Below are positions 34,984 to 43,860 of a stretch of 64,000 bases of DNA, one piece after another. The stretch comes from Chitinophaga rhizosphaerae (GTDB lineage: Bacteria > Bacteroidota > Bacteroidia > Chitinophagales > Chitinophagaceae), in contig NZ_RXLO01000004.1 of the NCBI RefSeq assembly GCF_003958645.1, forward strand, positions 186,001 through 250,000. The letters run 5' to 3'. The notes beneath the pieces are model-generated. The model was given only the letters and a program-made list of their open reading frames with translations, was not told the origin of the DNA and ran no database searches. Within the stretch, counting starts at the first letter, position 1, and the number at the start of each line of letters is the position of its first letter. Both the position numbers and the translations under genes were made by a program.

Positions 34984-35976
34984 ATGCAAACACTCCAATT
35001 GCCGCAGATTTTCTGCCCGTTCCCTTCTATGCTCAACCCCTTCGCCAAGGAAGCCGAAAAACACACCGCAGAATGGGCTGCGCGGTATGAGCTGGTAAAA
35101 TCCGAAAAAGCCCGCGAACGCTTTAACCGCGCACGTTTTGCCATGCTTTCCTCGCGGGCGTTCCCCACAGCAGGCCGTTTCGAATTGTGCATCGCCGCAG
35201 AATTCAACACCTGGCTGTTTTTGCTGGACGACAAGAACGACGAGTCCATGTTCGGCAAGCTCGATTATCTCCAGATGGTGCATTCGTTCGTGAGCCAGAT
35301 CCTGCGCAACAGCTCGGTGGTGGCCCCAGAAGAAGGGATGGCGCTGGCCGGTGGATTCGCCGATCTGTGGAAGCGGATGCGCCGCCTCGGCAGCCCTGCC
35401 TGGCAGCAACGTTTCGTAAAAAGCATGACCGATTACCTGGACGCATGCCTCTGGGAAGTGGAAAACAGGATCGCCCACAAAGCCCCGTCTGTAGCCGATT
35501 ACATCGAAAAGCGCCCTTACACCGGCGCACTGTACGCAGACATAGAACTGATCGAGATCCTGGAAAACATCTACCTGCCCGACGAAGTGCGCAATCACGA
35601 CATCGTGCAACAACTTTCCCTCGCCTGCAACAACGTGGTGTGTTGGGCCAACGATCTTTTCTCGTTCGACAAGGAGCGCCGCCAGGGCGATGTGCATAAC
35701 CTGGTGATGGTATTGAAGGAAGAGCGTTCCCTTTCGCTGGAAGCTGCCGTGGCGGAGGCCGCGCGCATGCACGACGAAGAAGTCCGCCGGTTCATCACCC
35801 TAAGTGAATCCATTCCGAACTTCGGGGAAGAAGTGAACGACGAGCTGCTGCGCTATGTGAGTGTCCTCAAAGCCTGGATGCGCGCCAATCTGGACTGGAG
35901 CTTCGGCGACACGGCCCGCTACCGCATGCACATCCGCGAAACCGCCAGCGGGAACTGGCTCATCTCACGGATATGA
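34984..35976 (+). CDS. Class I terpene synthase
   Basis: 330 aa. All class I elements are present: the aspartate-rich motif D82-D83-K-N-D-E, the pinpoint/effector Arg R177 (EKRPYTGALY), the NSE triad N223-x3-S227-x3-E231 (ANDLFSFDKE) and the C-terminal R312-Y313 pair. It cyclises a linear prenyl diphosphate with Mg2+. Length and motifs match bacterial sesqui- or diterpene synthases such as those known from Chitinophaga pinensis; the product cannot be read from sequence. No prenyltransferase or P450 is adjacent. A hairpin follows at 35989-36020. Confidence 0.93.
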   Translation: MQTLQLPQIFCPFPSMLNPFAKEAEKHTAEWAARYELVKSEKARERFNRARFAMLSSRAFPTAGRFELCIAAEFNTWLFLLDDKNDESMFGKLDYLQMVHSFVSQILRNSSVVAPEEGMALAGGFADLWKRMRRLGSPAWQQRFVKSMTDYLDACLWEVENRIAHKAPSVADYIEKRPYTGALYADIELIEILENIYLPDEVRNHDIVQQLSLACNNVVCWANDLFSFDKERRQGDVHNLVMVLKEERSLSLEAAVAEAARMHDEEVRRFITLSESIPNFGEEVNDELLRYVSVLKAWMRANLDWSFGDTARYRMHIRETASGNWLISRI

Positions 35977-35988
35977 CAACACGAAAAA

Positions 35989-36020
35989 GAAAGGGCGGCT
36001 ATTGTACCTGCCGCCCTTTC
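35989..36020. terminator. Hairpin between convergent genes, overlapping the GT2 stop
   Basis: GAAAGGGCGGC (35989-35999) pairs with GCCGCCCTTTC (36010-36020) over a 10-nt loop. It follows the terpene synthase stop by 12 nt. The minus-strand side is CCGCCCTTTCTTTTTCG, which is U-rich. The stem includes the GT2 stop codon, so both genes may share it. Confidence 0.65.
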
Positions 36021-37144
36021 CATTCGTAAGATCCGAATTTGCCCAGCCATCCGGCGAGCACTACATAAATAATATGGAACGGCTGCCCGGGAATGAACCA
36101 CGGGAGCAGGGAACGTTTGCCGAAAAACGACGCTACCGGCAAGAGGAACAGCAGCTCCAGCACGATTTTGTACCCCATGAGCCACAGCAGCCACATGCGC
36201 AGCGCCGGTGTGAAAATGGCCACGATGGCCATAAGCAGGAGCATGACGTTCCAGAGGTACACGATCACCAGCACGCGGGTAATGCGCTTGTCTTCGTATT
36301 TATCGGCTTTGGACGACCAGCGGATGCGCTGGTTCATGAAGCCTTTCACGGTGTCTACCGGTAACGTGCGCACGATAGCCTCGCGCGATTTGAGGTAGTG
36401 GATGCTGCCGGGATAGGCGTGGTAAATTTTGTACATGAGCAGCATATCGTCTCCCGAAGCGATCATGTCGATGCCCGTAAATCCGCCCACTTCTTCGAAA
36501 GCCTGCTTTTCGTAGGCGAGGTTGGCGCCGTTGCACATGGTGCCCGATTGCAGGTAGGCCACGGAACCGGTGATGCCTTGCATGGTCATGAAGTCGAGCG
36601 ACTGGAGTTTCTTGAAGAAGGCATTCTCTTTATGGTACGATACGGGAGCGGCGATGAACCTGGGTTTGTGGGTTTCGTAGCATTTCACGATGGCTTCCAG
36701 CCACTTGGGCCCCATAACGCAATCGGCGTCGGTGGTCACGATGAGGTGGCCGGTGGCCGCGGCGATGGCCGTTTCGATCGCCTTTTTCTTGTAGGAATTG
36801 AGGCGTTCTTCCGGGCTGAAAACATCGGCCATGCGGAGGAGGCGGACGTTGGAGGCGGGGAAATAGCGGACGGCATCGGCCGTTCCATCCGTCGAGAAAT
36901 CGTCTACCACGATCACTTCGAACAGGTTGGCGGGGTAGCTTTGCTGCTGGAGGGCTTCCAGGAGCTGGGGGATGTTACTTTCCTCGTTCCGTGCGGGTAT
37001 GATGACAGAAACCTTCGTGTCGAAAGTGTAGGCGTGGGCGGCAGGGTCGAAACTTTTCAACCGGGCCCACCCATAAAGATACGACAGCATTAAAATACCG
37101 TACAGTAAAGCAAGTCCGAGCGTGATGATCAATAAGGCAGTCAT
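35999..37144 (-). CDS. Membrane glycosyltransferase family 2
   Basis: 381 aa. One N-terminal helix (about 3-25), then a GT-A domain (VSVIIPARNEESNIPQLLEA; VIVVDDFSTDG; DADCVMGPKW, the DxD-type metal site; QRIRWSSK, the QxxRW motif), then three C-terminal helices. The QxxRW pattern indicates a processive or membrane GT2 such as those making polysaccharides or glycolipids. The donor is unknown. Its stop is convergent with the terpene synthase; the alpha/beta hydrolase gene lies 3 nt upstream on the same strand. Confidence 0.9.
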   Translation of the reverse strand: MTALLIITLGLALLYGILMLSYLYGWARLKSFDPAAHAYTFDTKVSVIIPARNEESNIPQLLEALQQQSYPANLFEVIVVDDFSTDGTADAVRYFPASNVRLLRMADVFSPEERLNSYKKKAIETAIAAATGHLIVTTDADCVMGPKWLEAIVKCYETHKPRFIAAPVSYHKENAFFKKLQSLDFMTMQGITGSVAYLQSGTMCNGANLAYEKQAFEEVGGFTGIDMIASGDDMLLMYKIYHAYPGSIHYLKSREAIVRTLPVDTVKGFMNQRIRWSSKADKYEDKRITRVLVIVYLWNVMLLLMAIVAIFTPALRMWLLWLMGYKIVLELLFLLPVASFFGKRSLLPWFIPGQPFHIIYVVLAGWLGKFGSYEWKGRQVQ

Positions 37145-37147
37145 TTC

Positions 37148-37954
37148 CTACTTTGTCGAAATGTTATTTCTGATGATAAAACCCAAAGATTCCGTGATGA
37201 GCTGATGTCCTTTATCGATTACCAGGAGCTTGCACGGAAAGGAGCCGTCGTCGAACCTTTCGCCGATGACGGGCGGGATAACACGGTCGTACCTGCCGAA
37301 AATCAGCAGGGTGTCTATCCCGGATTGCGCCATGAGGCGCTTGCACATTTGCTTGCGGGGCAGCATCCGCCGCATGATGGTCCATACATTATAGACCAGC
37401 TGCCGCTTGTCCAGCCGGTCCATCCGGTGGAGGGCAAATTTGTAGACGCTTTCGTTCAAAAGGCCGAATCGCCGCCAGAGTTTCAGCAGCCGGAAGAATA
37501 GCGCAGGATTGCGGGTATTATACGAAAAGATCCGGTTTCCCAATATGGTCCTGGTGGCAAACATATGCCATGGATTGTTCTTCAACCCGTCGGGCGCCGC
37601 CAGTACCAGGTGCCTGATCCGGTCCGCCATTCGCTCAACGATGCAAAGGGCCAATCTTCCGCCCATACTATAACCCAGGAGGGAGAAGGTTTGTTTGCCG
37701 GAGCGTTCCAATATTTTTTCCGTCAAGGCCACGAGGTCCTTTTTTTCCATAGGCCGGCCTTCTTTCCAGACCGTATTCCCGTGAAAGGGCATATCTAACG
37801 CAACGATAGTGAAAATATTGCCCAAACCCGCTTCCATATAACGAAAGTGCGAGGCGCTCTCCCCGAAACCATGGAAACAGATCAGCAGATCGGGGCCGTC
37901 GCCGGTTTTTATACCGGTGAAAGTACTGTCGAGATATGTAAGATTGAACTCCAT
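37148..37954 (-). CDS. Alpha/beta hydrolase
   Basis: 268 aa. HGFGESASHF forms the oxyanion region, GYSMGGRLAL the nucleophile elbow, LLIFGRYDRVIPP the acid and VIDKGHQLITE the His. No signal peptide. The cap domain is rich in Arg/Phe/Leu (FFRLLKLWRRFGLLNESVYK), which suggests a hydrophobic acyl substrate. It is co-transcribed with the GT2 gene (3-nt gap). The exact substrate is unknown. Confidence 0.88.
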   Translation of the reverse strand: MEFNLTYLDSTFTGIKTGDGPDLLICFHGFGESASHFRYMEAGLGNIFTIVALDMPFHGNTVWKEGRPMEKKDLVALTEKILERSGKQTFSLLGYSMGGRLALCIVERMADRIRHLVLAAPDGLKNNPWHMFATRTILGNRIFSYNTRNPALFFRLLKLWRRFGLLNESVYKFALHRMDRLDKRQLVYNVWTIMRRMLPRKQMCKRLMAQSGIDTLLIFGRYDRVIPPVIGERFDDGSFPCKLLVIDKGHQLITESLGFIIRNNISTK

Positions 37955-38005
37955 GGGGCGTTTTCCGGGATTGCGAATTTATAACATTATGCTACGTAAT
38001 CATAA

Positions 38006-38036
38006 TTTGTCAATTGCCATAAACTCGGTAAATTAC
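38006..38036 (+). promoter_or_regulatory. Promoter of the acyl-CoA dehydrogenase gene
   Basis: TTTG (38006-38009), 19-nt spacer, TAAATTAC (38029-38036), close to TAnnTTTG. It predicts a leader of about 20 nt. Confidence 0.55.
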
Positions 38037-38060
38037 GAGTAGACTAAAAAATCATGCAAA

Positions 38061-39854
38061 ATGGATACCGCGGTTAATAGCAAAGCAGCCCTGAAAGGGG
38101 CGGAGTTCCTGGTGAAAGACGCATCCCCCGCAGACGTTTTCATCCCTGAAGATTTTTCGGAAGAGCAGCTGATGATCAAGGAAATGGCCGAAACCTTCAT
38201 TGCCAGGGAGGTTACGCCGGTGCTGGACAGGCTGGACAAACTGGAGGAAGGCCTCATGCCGTCGCTGCTGGACAAGGCCGGCGAGCAGGGCTTGCTGGGA
38301 GCGGCTTTCCCGGAAGAACTGGGGGGCCTGGGCAAGGATTTCATTACCGCAACCCTTATCAATGAAGCCCTTGGCGCAGGGCATTCCTTTTCCGTAGCCA
38401 TGGCCGCCCACACGGGGATCGGATCGCTGCCCATCCTTTACTTCGGCACCGAAGCACAGCAACAAAAATACATCCCCAAACTCGCCACCGGCGAAATGAA
38501 AGGCGCATACGCACTCACCGAGCCCAACTCCGGATCGGACGCGCTGAGCGCCAAAACCACCGCCAGGCTGACGGACGACGGGAAGCATTATATCCTCAAC
38601 GGCCAGAAAATCTGGATCACCAACTCCGGCTTCGCCGATGTTTTCACCGTTTTCGCGAAAGTCGACGGCGAACTGTTCACCGCCTTCATCGTGGAAAAAG
38701 GCACGCCAGGCTTCACGCTCGGGCCGGAAGAACATAAAATGGGCATCAAAGGCTCCTCCACCCGGCAGATTTATTTCCAGGACGCCAAAATCCCCGCAGA
38801 AAACGTGCTGGGGCAAATCGGCAAAGGCCACCTCATCGCCTTCAACATCCTCAACATCGGCCGCCTCAAACTCTGCGCCGCCACCCAGGGAGGCGCCAAA
38901 GGCAGCATCAACATCGCCATCCAGTACGCCAAAACACGCGAACAATTCAAACAGCCCATCGCCAACTTCGGCGCCATCAAACATAAACTCGCCGAAATGG
39001 CCATCCGCATCTGGACCTGCGATTCGGCCCTTTACCGCACGGCAGACCTCATCAACCAGCAGGAACACGAATTGCTCGCCGCCGGCAAATCATTCAGCGA
39101 AGCGCTACTCGGCGCCGCGGAAGAATATGCCGTAGAATGCGCCATACTGAAGGTGCTCGGCTCCGAAGTGCTCGACTTCGTGGTGGACGAAGGCGTGCAG
39201 ATCCACGGCGGGAACGGCTTCAGCGACGAATACGTTATCTCCAAAGCCTACCGTGATTCGCGCATCAACCGCATTTTCGAAGGCACCAACGAGATCAACC
39301 GCCTCCTCACGCTCGACATGACCCTCAAACGCGCCATGAAAGGCAAGATCGACCTCATGACGCCCGCCATGAACGTGCAAAAGGAACTCATGAGCATCCC
39401 CGATTTCGGGAACGACGATGAAAGCACCTACGCCGCGGAAAAGAAAGTGATCGCCAACCTGAAAAAGGCCATCCTCCTCGCCGCCGGCGCCGCCGCTCAG
39501 AAACTCATGATGAAACTGGAATCCGAACAGGAAATCCTCATGAACATCGCAGACATGGCCATCGAAACATTCGCCTGCGAAAGCGCGCTGCTCCGCCTCA
39601 TCAAACTCACCGAACAAAAAGGTGAAGCCGCCGTTGCACTGCAGGCCGATATGGTGAAAACTTTTATTACAGACGCGGCAGACCGGGTGCATAAATCAGG
39701 AAGAGACGCCATCAACGGCTTCGCCGAAGGGGATGAACAACGCATGATGCTCCTCGGCCTGAAACGCTTCACCAAAACGGAACCGTTCAATACCAAAGAC
39801 GCCCGTCGCCGTATAGCCGACAAGCTTATTAGCGACGGCAGATATACTTTTTGA
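38061..39854 (+). CDS. Acyl-CoA dehydrogenase (long, VLCAD-like form)
   Basis: 597 aa, about 200 longer than short-chain enzymes. The core shows AYALTEPNSGSDALSAKTTA, ITNSGFADVFTVFAKV, GIKGSSTRQIYFQDAKIPAE and the catalytic-region FEGTNEINRLLTLDM. The extra C-terminal domain (about 410-597) is helical as in VLCAD/ACAD9-type dimers. It catalyses the FAD-dependent first step of beta-oxidation, so chain-length range is probably broad. It is monocistronic with a strong terminator. Confidence 0.94.
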   Translation: MDTAVNSKAALKGAEFLVKDASPADVFIPEDFSEEQLMIKEMAETFIAREVTPVLDRLDKLEEGLMPSLLDKAGEQGLLGAAFPEELGGLGKDFITATLINEALGAGHSFSVAMAAHTGIGSLPILYFGTEAQQQKYIPKLATGEMKGAYALTEPNSGSDALSAKTTARLTDDGKHYILNGQKIWITNSGFADVFTVFAKVDGELFTAFIVEKGTPGFTLGPEEHKMGIKGSSTRQIYFQDAKIPAENVLGQIGKGHLIAFNILNIGRLKLCAATQGGAKGSINIAIQYAKTREQFKQPIANFGAIKHKLAEMAIRIWTCDSALYRTADLINQQEHELLAAGKSFSEALLGAAEEYAVECAILKVLGSEVLDFVVDEGVQIHGGNGFSDEYVISKAYRDSRINRIFEGTNEINRLLTLDMTLKRAMKGKIDLMTPAMNVQKELMSIPDFGNDDESTYAAEKKVIANLKKAILLAAGAAAQKLMMKLESEQEILMNIADMAIETFACESALLRLIKLTEQKGEAAVALQADMVKTFITDAADRVHKSGRDAINGFAEGDEQRMMLLGLKRFTKTEPFNTKDARRRIADKLISDGRYTF

Positions 39855-39894
39855 CGAGCGGCCCGTCATTAACACCTGAAATAGATAACTTTAC

Positions 39895-39931
39895 AAGGAA
39901 CAGGCAAACTACCTGTTCCTTGTTTTTTTTT
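39895..39931 (+). terminator. Intrinsic terminator of the acyl-CoA dehydrogenase gene
   Basis: CAAGGAACAGG (39895-39905), loop CAAACTA, CCTGTTCCTTG (39913-39923), then eight T. A textbook rho-independent terminator 40 nt after the stop. Confidence 0.93.
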
Positions 39932-39950
39932 GGATAATAACCAGCGCGCT

Positions 39951-41708
39951 ATGTCGAAATGGAAAATCGGGATCCTGTTGATGGCGGCCTGTATCGCCAC
40001 CCCATCCCTGGCCCAGGAGAAAAGTTTTTTGCGCCTTACCCAGCCAGGTAAACTGAACAACAGCGTATCCACCGCCCGGCAGTTTCTCGTGGGCTCCACC
40101 TGCAAATCCTGCCAGGTGTTCGTGAACGATGCGCCCCAGAAAGTGTATCCCACCGGCGCTTTCGCCATAGAAGTGACCCTCACGGAAGGTGGCAACGAAT
40201 TCGTGGTGAAATCGAAAGGCCCCTCGGGCGACAGCTCCTCGCGTTCCATCTGGTTTACCTACAATATGCCGCAGGCGCCCCAGCCGGTTACCACTGTCAA
40301 CATCGCATCCATACAAACTTTCCCCGAAGGCAATCTCACCGTGGCCCCTGGCGATATCATCCAGATCCGCGTGAAAGCGATCACCGGCGGTACCGTAAAA
40401 GTCGGCGACGCGCTCACGCTGCGGGAATTGCCGGTTGGCGGCTCCCAGCAAATGAGGGGCATTTACCAGGGAACCTATACCGTGCAATGCGCCGATCCTC
40501 TCATCCAGGGCCGCCAATTGCCCGTTACGCTCGAACATGAAGGACAGCAGGTACGCCGGTTTACCCCGAATACCTTCACCCTCCGCGATCCGCAGGCGCA
40601 ACCGCTCGTCGGTAAAACTACCGGCGACGATCCCATTCTCAAATACGGCCTCGGCGACGATCGCCTCGGCGGTGCGCGCATGGGCAGCCTGGATACCGGT
40701 GTGGTGCTCAACATCACCGGAAAGGCCGACGGCGATTACCGTGTGCGGTTGTCCAAAACCCTCAGCGCCTGGATACCCCAGGAATTCGTGAAACTACAGC
40801 CGCAGGGAACATTTCCGCCATCGTCGCTCACCGGCTCGTGGCGGGTTTGGGGCGATGAAAAGTTCGATTACGTATCGGTGGCCCTGAATACCAAACTGCC
40901 GTACCGCACCATCCAGCAAACCGATCCTTCCCGGATCGTGATCGATATTTTCGGCGCCACCTCCAACACCAACTGGATCACGCAGCTGGAGAATACGAAA
41001 GCAATCAAGAACGTTTATTATGAACAGCCGGAAGACGATATGCTCCGGGTCGTCATCGAACTGAAGCACACCCAGCACTGGGGGCACCAGGTATATTATA
41101 ACGGCAACATGCTGACGGTTAAGGTGAAACGCCCGCCTGCGAAACCCGGCCTGGGCGATCTTACCATCGCCGTAGACGCCGGTCATGGCGGCAGGAATCT
41201 CGGTGCCCAGGGGCCCACGGGCGTCTACGAAAAGGAAATGGCGCTGGCCGTGGCCGTGGCCCTGCAGCAGGCGCTCCAGCGCGAAGGGGCCCGCGTCATC
41301 ATGACCCGCGTCAACGATTCCTATGTCGACAACGGCTACCGCGTGGTTTCTTACCGCGACAAAGACCCCGATCTCCTCGTGAGCATTCACCTCAATTCAT
41401 CGGCTGACCCTATCCGGATCCAGGGCACGAGCACTTATTACAAGCATATCGGGTTCCGGCCGCTGAGCCAGCATATCTATAAACGGCTGCTGGAACTGGG
41501 TTTGAAGGAATTCGGGAACGTGGGCAGCTTCAACTTCGCGCTGAACGGGCCTACGGAATACCCCAATGTGCTGGTGGAAACGCTGTTCCTGAGCAATCCG
41601 GAAGATGAAATGCGGGTGCTGGACCCGGAGTTCCGGCGGGAAATGGCAGGAAAGATCGTGGCAGGGATCAAGGAATTTGTGGCGGAGGGCTATGCCAAGG
41701 CCCAATAA
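39951..41708 (+). CDS. N-acetylmuramoyl-L-alanine amidase (Amidase_3) with signal peptide
   Basis: 585 aa from the ATG at 39951; the TTG upstream lies in the preceding terminator. The signal peptide ends near PSLAQ. The N-terminal two thirds hold SH3-like or beta domains of unclear role. The C-terminal Amidase_3 domain (about 400-585) has zinc ligands in DAGHGGRNLGAQ, in the Glu of YEKEMA and in SIHLNSS, and the catalytic Glu in VETLFLSNPEDE. It cleaves the amide between MurNAc and the stem peptide, as in cell separation and recycling. Confidence 0.92.
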   Translation: MSKWKIGILLMAACIATPSLAQEKSFLRLTQPGKLNNSVSTARQFLVGSTCKSCQVFVNDAPQKVYPTGAFAIEVTLTEGGNEFVVKSKGPSGDSSSRSIWFTYNMPQAPQPVTTVNIASIQTFPEGNLTVAPGDIIQIRVKAITGGTVKVGDALTLRELPVGGSQQMRGIYQGTYTVQCADPLIQGRQLPVTLEHEGQQVRRFTPNTFTLRDPQAQPLVGKTTGDDPILKYGLGDDRLGGARMGSLDTGVVLNITGKADGDYRVRLSKTLSAWIPQEFVKLQPQGTFPPSSLTGSWRVWGDEKFDYVSVALNTKLPYRTIQQTDPSRIVIDIFGATSNTNWITQLENTKAIKNVYYEQPEDDMLRVVIELKHTQHWGHQVYYNGNMLTVKVKRPPAKPGLGDLTIAVDAGHGGRNLGAQGPTGVYEKEMALAVAVALQQALQREGARVIMTRVNDSYVDNGYRVVSYRDKDPDLLVSIHLNSSADPIRIQGTSTYYKHIGFRPLSQHIYKRLLELGLKEFGNVGSFNFALNGPTEYPNVLVETLFLSNPEDEMRVLDPEFRREMAGKIVAGIKEFVAEGYAKAQ

Positions 41709-41954
41709 GGCCGGGATGGAACAGAAATGGCTCCCGCAGAGGGAGCCATGTAATACCGGTGAAGGTATTTCCATATCCAGAACGATTCTTTAGCGCGGGT
41801 TGCAAAGTGAAAGTCAACACGTATGCATCCTCGCCGTAAGGCGGTTAATATCTCATGTCCTTGTTAACGGTGAAACCGGGAAATTGGGGCCGAAAACCAG
41901 GCCCGAACTGATCCGGCGCCACAGTGCAAAGTTGCCCATTTGACAGCTGGCAGC

Positions 41955-41976
41955 AAATACCCACAAGTGAGTATTT
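41955..41976. promoter_or_regulatory. 22-bp palindrome, second NarL-like operator candidate
   Basis: AAATACCCAC (41955-41964), centre AA, GTGAGTATTT (41967-41976), with one mismatch in ten pairs. The core TACCCAC-AA-GTGAGTA has the same 7-2-7 layout and outer bases as the perfect palindrome at 12992-13015. It ends 45 bp upstream of the -33 element of the AhpD-like gene, a position suited to an activator. Confidence 0.6.
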
Positions 41977-42021
41977 TTAAAGTTTCCAATACCCTACCAT
42001 CTTAGTAGATTAATGATTATC

Positions 42022-42051
42022 TTTGTCGGACGGCTGACAAGGGTATATTTC
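42022..42051 (+). promoter_or_regulatory. Promoter candidate of the AhpD-like gene
   Basis: TTTG (42022-42025), 18-nt spacer, TATATTTC (42044-42051), one base from TAnnTTTG. The predicted leader is about 30 nt. Confidence 0.5.
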
Positions 42052-42087
42052 GTATCTTTAACGTTATCCGTTGATAAATACAATCTT

Positions 42088-42432
42088 ATGGGCCAACTGG
42101 TAGAAGAGTTCGATGCTTACCGGAGCAAAATGAACGAAGTGATCCTGGGAAAACAGAACCTGGTGCTGGGCCGGCTGTTCAACCTCGATACGAATACATA
42201 CGCCGAAGGGGCGCTGTCCATGAAAACGAAGGAATTGCTGGGGCTCGTGGCCTCCATGGTGCTGCGTTGCGACGATTGCATCAAATATCATCTCGGGAAA
42301 TGCCATGAACAGGGAGTTACCACCGCCGAACTGTATGAAGTTTTCGCCGTGGCCAATATCGTGGGCGGCACCATCGTGATCCCCCACACCCGCAGGGCAG
42401 CCGAATATTGGGAAGAACTGATCAATTCGTAA
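42088..42432 (+). CDS. AhpD-like carboxymuconolactone decarboxylase family protein
   Basis: 114 aa from the ATG at 42088. The CMD/AhpD redox signature CDDCIKYHLGK (CxxC with the following His) lies at about residues 62-72. AhpD-type proteins use such a disulfide to pass electrons to peroxiredoxins; other relatives have unknown roles. The 25 upstream codons of the open frame lie in the promoter and are excluded. Its stop is 32 nt before korB, so the two are probably co-transcribed. Confidence 0.87.
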   Translation: MGQLVEEFDAYRSKMNEVILGKQNLVLGRLFNLDTNTYAEGALSMKTKELLGLVASMVLRCDDCIKYHLGKCHEQGVTTAELYEVFAVANIVGGTIVIPHTRRAAEYWEELINS

Positions 42433-42464
42433 TTTTACATTTCAAACTTTATATATATACATCA

Positions 42465-43502
42465 ATGTCAACAGCTACCGCTTCTCCGCAGCCTTTAACG
42501 GCCAAAGATTTTGCAACCGACCAGGAAGTCCGCTGGTGCCCGGGTTGCGGAGACTACTCCATATTGAAACAGGTGCAAACCATCATGCCCGGACTTGGCA
42601 TTCCCCGTGAAAACATCGTGATCGTATCCGGTATCGGATGTTCTTCGCGCTTTCCTTATTACATGAACACATACGGCATGCACTCGATCCACGGGCGCGC
42701 CACGGCCATCGCTTCCGGGTTGAAGGCTACGCGCCCCGAGCTGAGCGTTTGGATCGTAACGGGCGACGGCGACGGGCTTTCCATCGGCGGCAACCACACC
42801 ATCCACCTGCTGCGCCGTAATTTCGACGTGAATATCATGTTGTTCAACAACCAGATTTATGGTTTGACGAAAGGACAATATTCCCCGACTTCGGAAACCA
42901 ATAAAGTGACCAAGAGCACGCCCTACGGCAGTATCGACCATCCGTTCAACCCGATGGCGCTGGCTATGGGCGCGGATGCGACGTTCGTGGCGCGCAGTAT
43001 GGACCGCGATCCCAAGCACCTCCAGGAGATGCTGAAACGCAGCCATGCGCACAAGGGCGCTTCGTTCCTGGAGATTTACCAGAACTGCAACATCTTCAAC
43101 GATGGCGCGTTCGAAGTATTCACCGAAAAATCGAGCAAGGCCGACAACACGATCTTCGTAGAACAGGGCCAGCCACTGGTGTTTGGTGCACAGAAGAACC
43201 TGGGAGTCCGCCTGGACGGGCATAAGCCGGTGGTGGTGGATCTGAACGACGGTCAGTTCAGCGCTTCCGACTTGTGGATCCACGACGAGCAGGATTTCGG
43301 CAAGGCGCAGATCCTTACCCGCATGTTCGACGACGCGCGGATCGAAGGGCACCTGCCCCGTCCGTTCGGCGTGTTCTACCAGATTTTCCGCCCTACTTAC
43401 GAAGAGATCATGGGCGCCCAGCTCGAAGAAGCGAAGGCAAAACGTGGTCCCGGCAGCCTGGACAAGCTCCTGGCGGGCAACGAGACCTGGACCATCGCAT
43501 AA
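42465..43502 (+). CDS. korB: 2-oxoacid:ferredoxin oxidoreductase, beta subunit
   Basis: 345 aa. An N-terminal WCPGCGDY motif is followed by the thiamine diphosphate-binding segment VTGDGDGLSIGGNHTI with NN (LFNNQIYGLTKGQ). In this family the beta subunit binds ThDP and, with the alpha/gamma subunit, oxidatively decarboxylates a 2-oxoacid (often 2-oxoglutarate) to acyl-CoA while reducing ferredoxin. The usual alpha subunit gene directly upstream is not here; instead an AhpD-like gene occupies that place. The 2-oxoglutarate assignment follows similarity to KorB; a pyruvate or branched-chain enzyme is not excluded. Confidence 0.88.
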   Translation: MSTATASPQPLTAKDFATDQEVRWCPGCGDYSILKQVQTIMPGLGIPRENIVIVSGIGCSSRFPYYMNTYGMHSIHGRATAIASGLKATRPELSVWIVTGDGDGLSIGGNHTIHLLRRNFDVNIMLFNNQIYGLTKGQYSPTSETNKVTKSTPYGSIDHPFNPMALAMGADATFVARSMDRDPKHLQEMLKRSHAHKGASFLEIYQNCNIFNDGAFEVFTEKSSKADNTIFVEQGQPLVFGAQKNLGVRLDGHKPVVVDLNDGQFSASDLWIHDEQDFGKAQILTRMFDDARIEGHLPRPFGVFYQIFRPTYEEIMGAQLEEAKAKRGPGSLDKLLAGNETWTIA

Positions 43503-43524
43503 GCAGCAAGCCACAAAACATACT

Positions 43525-43552
43525 AAGGCCGCATACATTGCGGCCTTTTTTT
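43525..43552 (+). terminator. Intrinsic terminator of ahpD-like/korB
   Basis: AAGGCCGCA (43525-43533), loop TACAT, TGCGGCCTT (43539-43547), then T-run. It follows the korB stop by 22 nt. Confidence 0.9.
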
Positions 43553-43860
43553 ATATCCGGAATTCGGAGGTGGCTACATCCCGGATCCTTCGGGCATTTC
43601 AGCTAACTCAATGTCTTCAATATCAGTTTTCACCTCCGGTTTTTCGGGGAATGTTCCGGGAGATGATTGCCGGGGTTCGTTTAAATCGTGCCCCGGGTAT
43701 TTTTACCTGATTTTCTCGATCACCCTTTTTTTAAGCGAAAACTGGAAGTTGCGGTGGCACAACATGCAACATGCCCTCCGAGGGATAGAAAAGCTGATTG
43801 ATTAATTGAAGAGTGGAGATTGGGCCAGCGTGCTGCTGCAAAAAGGGAGGGTACTGCCTG
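43553..43860. other. 308-bp gap between convergent korB and LysE genes
   Basis: No gene or clear RNA. Contains GGGTATTTTTACC (43695-43707), identical to the right part of the operator region at 12992-13020, but without the left heptamer. Short open frames show no domain features and I do not call them. Confidence 0.45.

Larger units (their letters stand above)
41709..42087 (+). other. 379-bp region with hairpin, operator-like palindrome and promoter
   Basis: No gene seen. Contents in order: a 9-bp hairpin (41727-41735/41741-41749, ATGGCTCCC/GGGAGCCAT) without a U-run, a NarL-like palindrome (41955-41976), a promoter candidate (42022-42051), and the AhpD-like start. An extra TACCC half-site (AATACCCTACC) follows the palindrome near 41990. 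Confidence 0.55.

Noticed and set aside
43611..43805. 64-codon frame in the korB-LysE gap
   Set aside because: No family resemblance, no promoter or terminator context, and odd composition.
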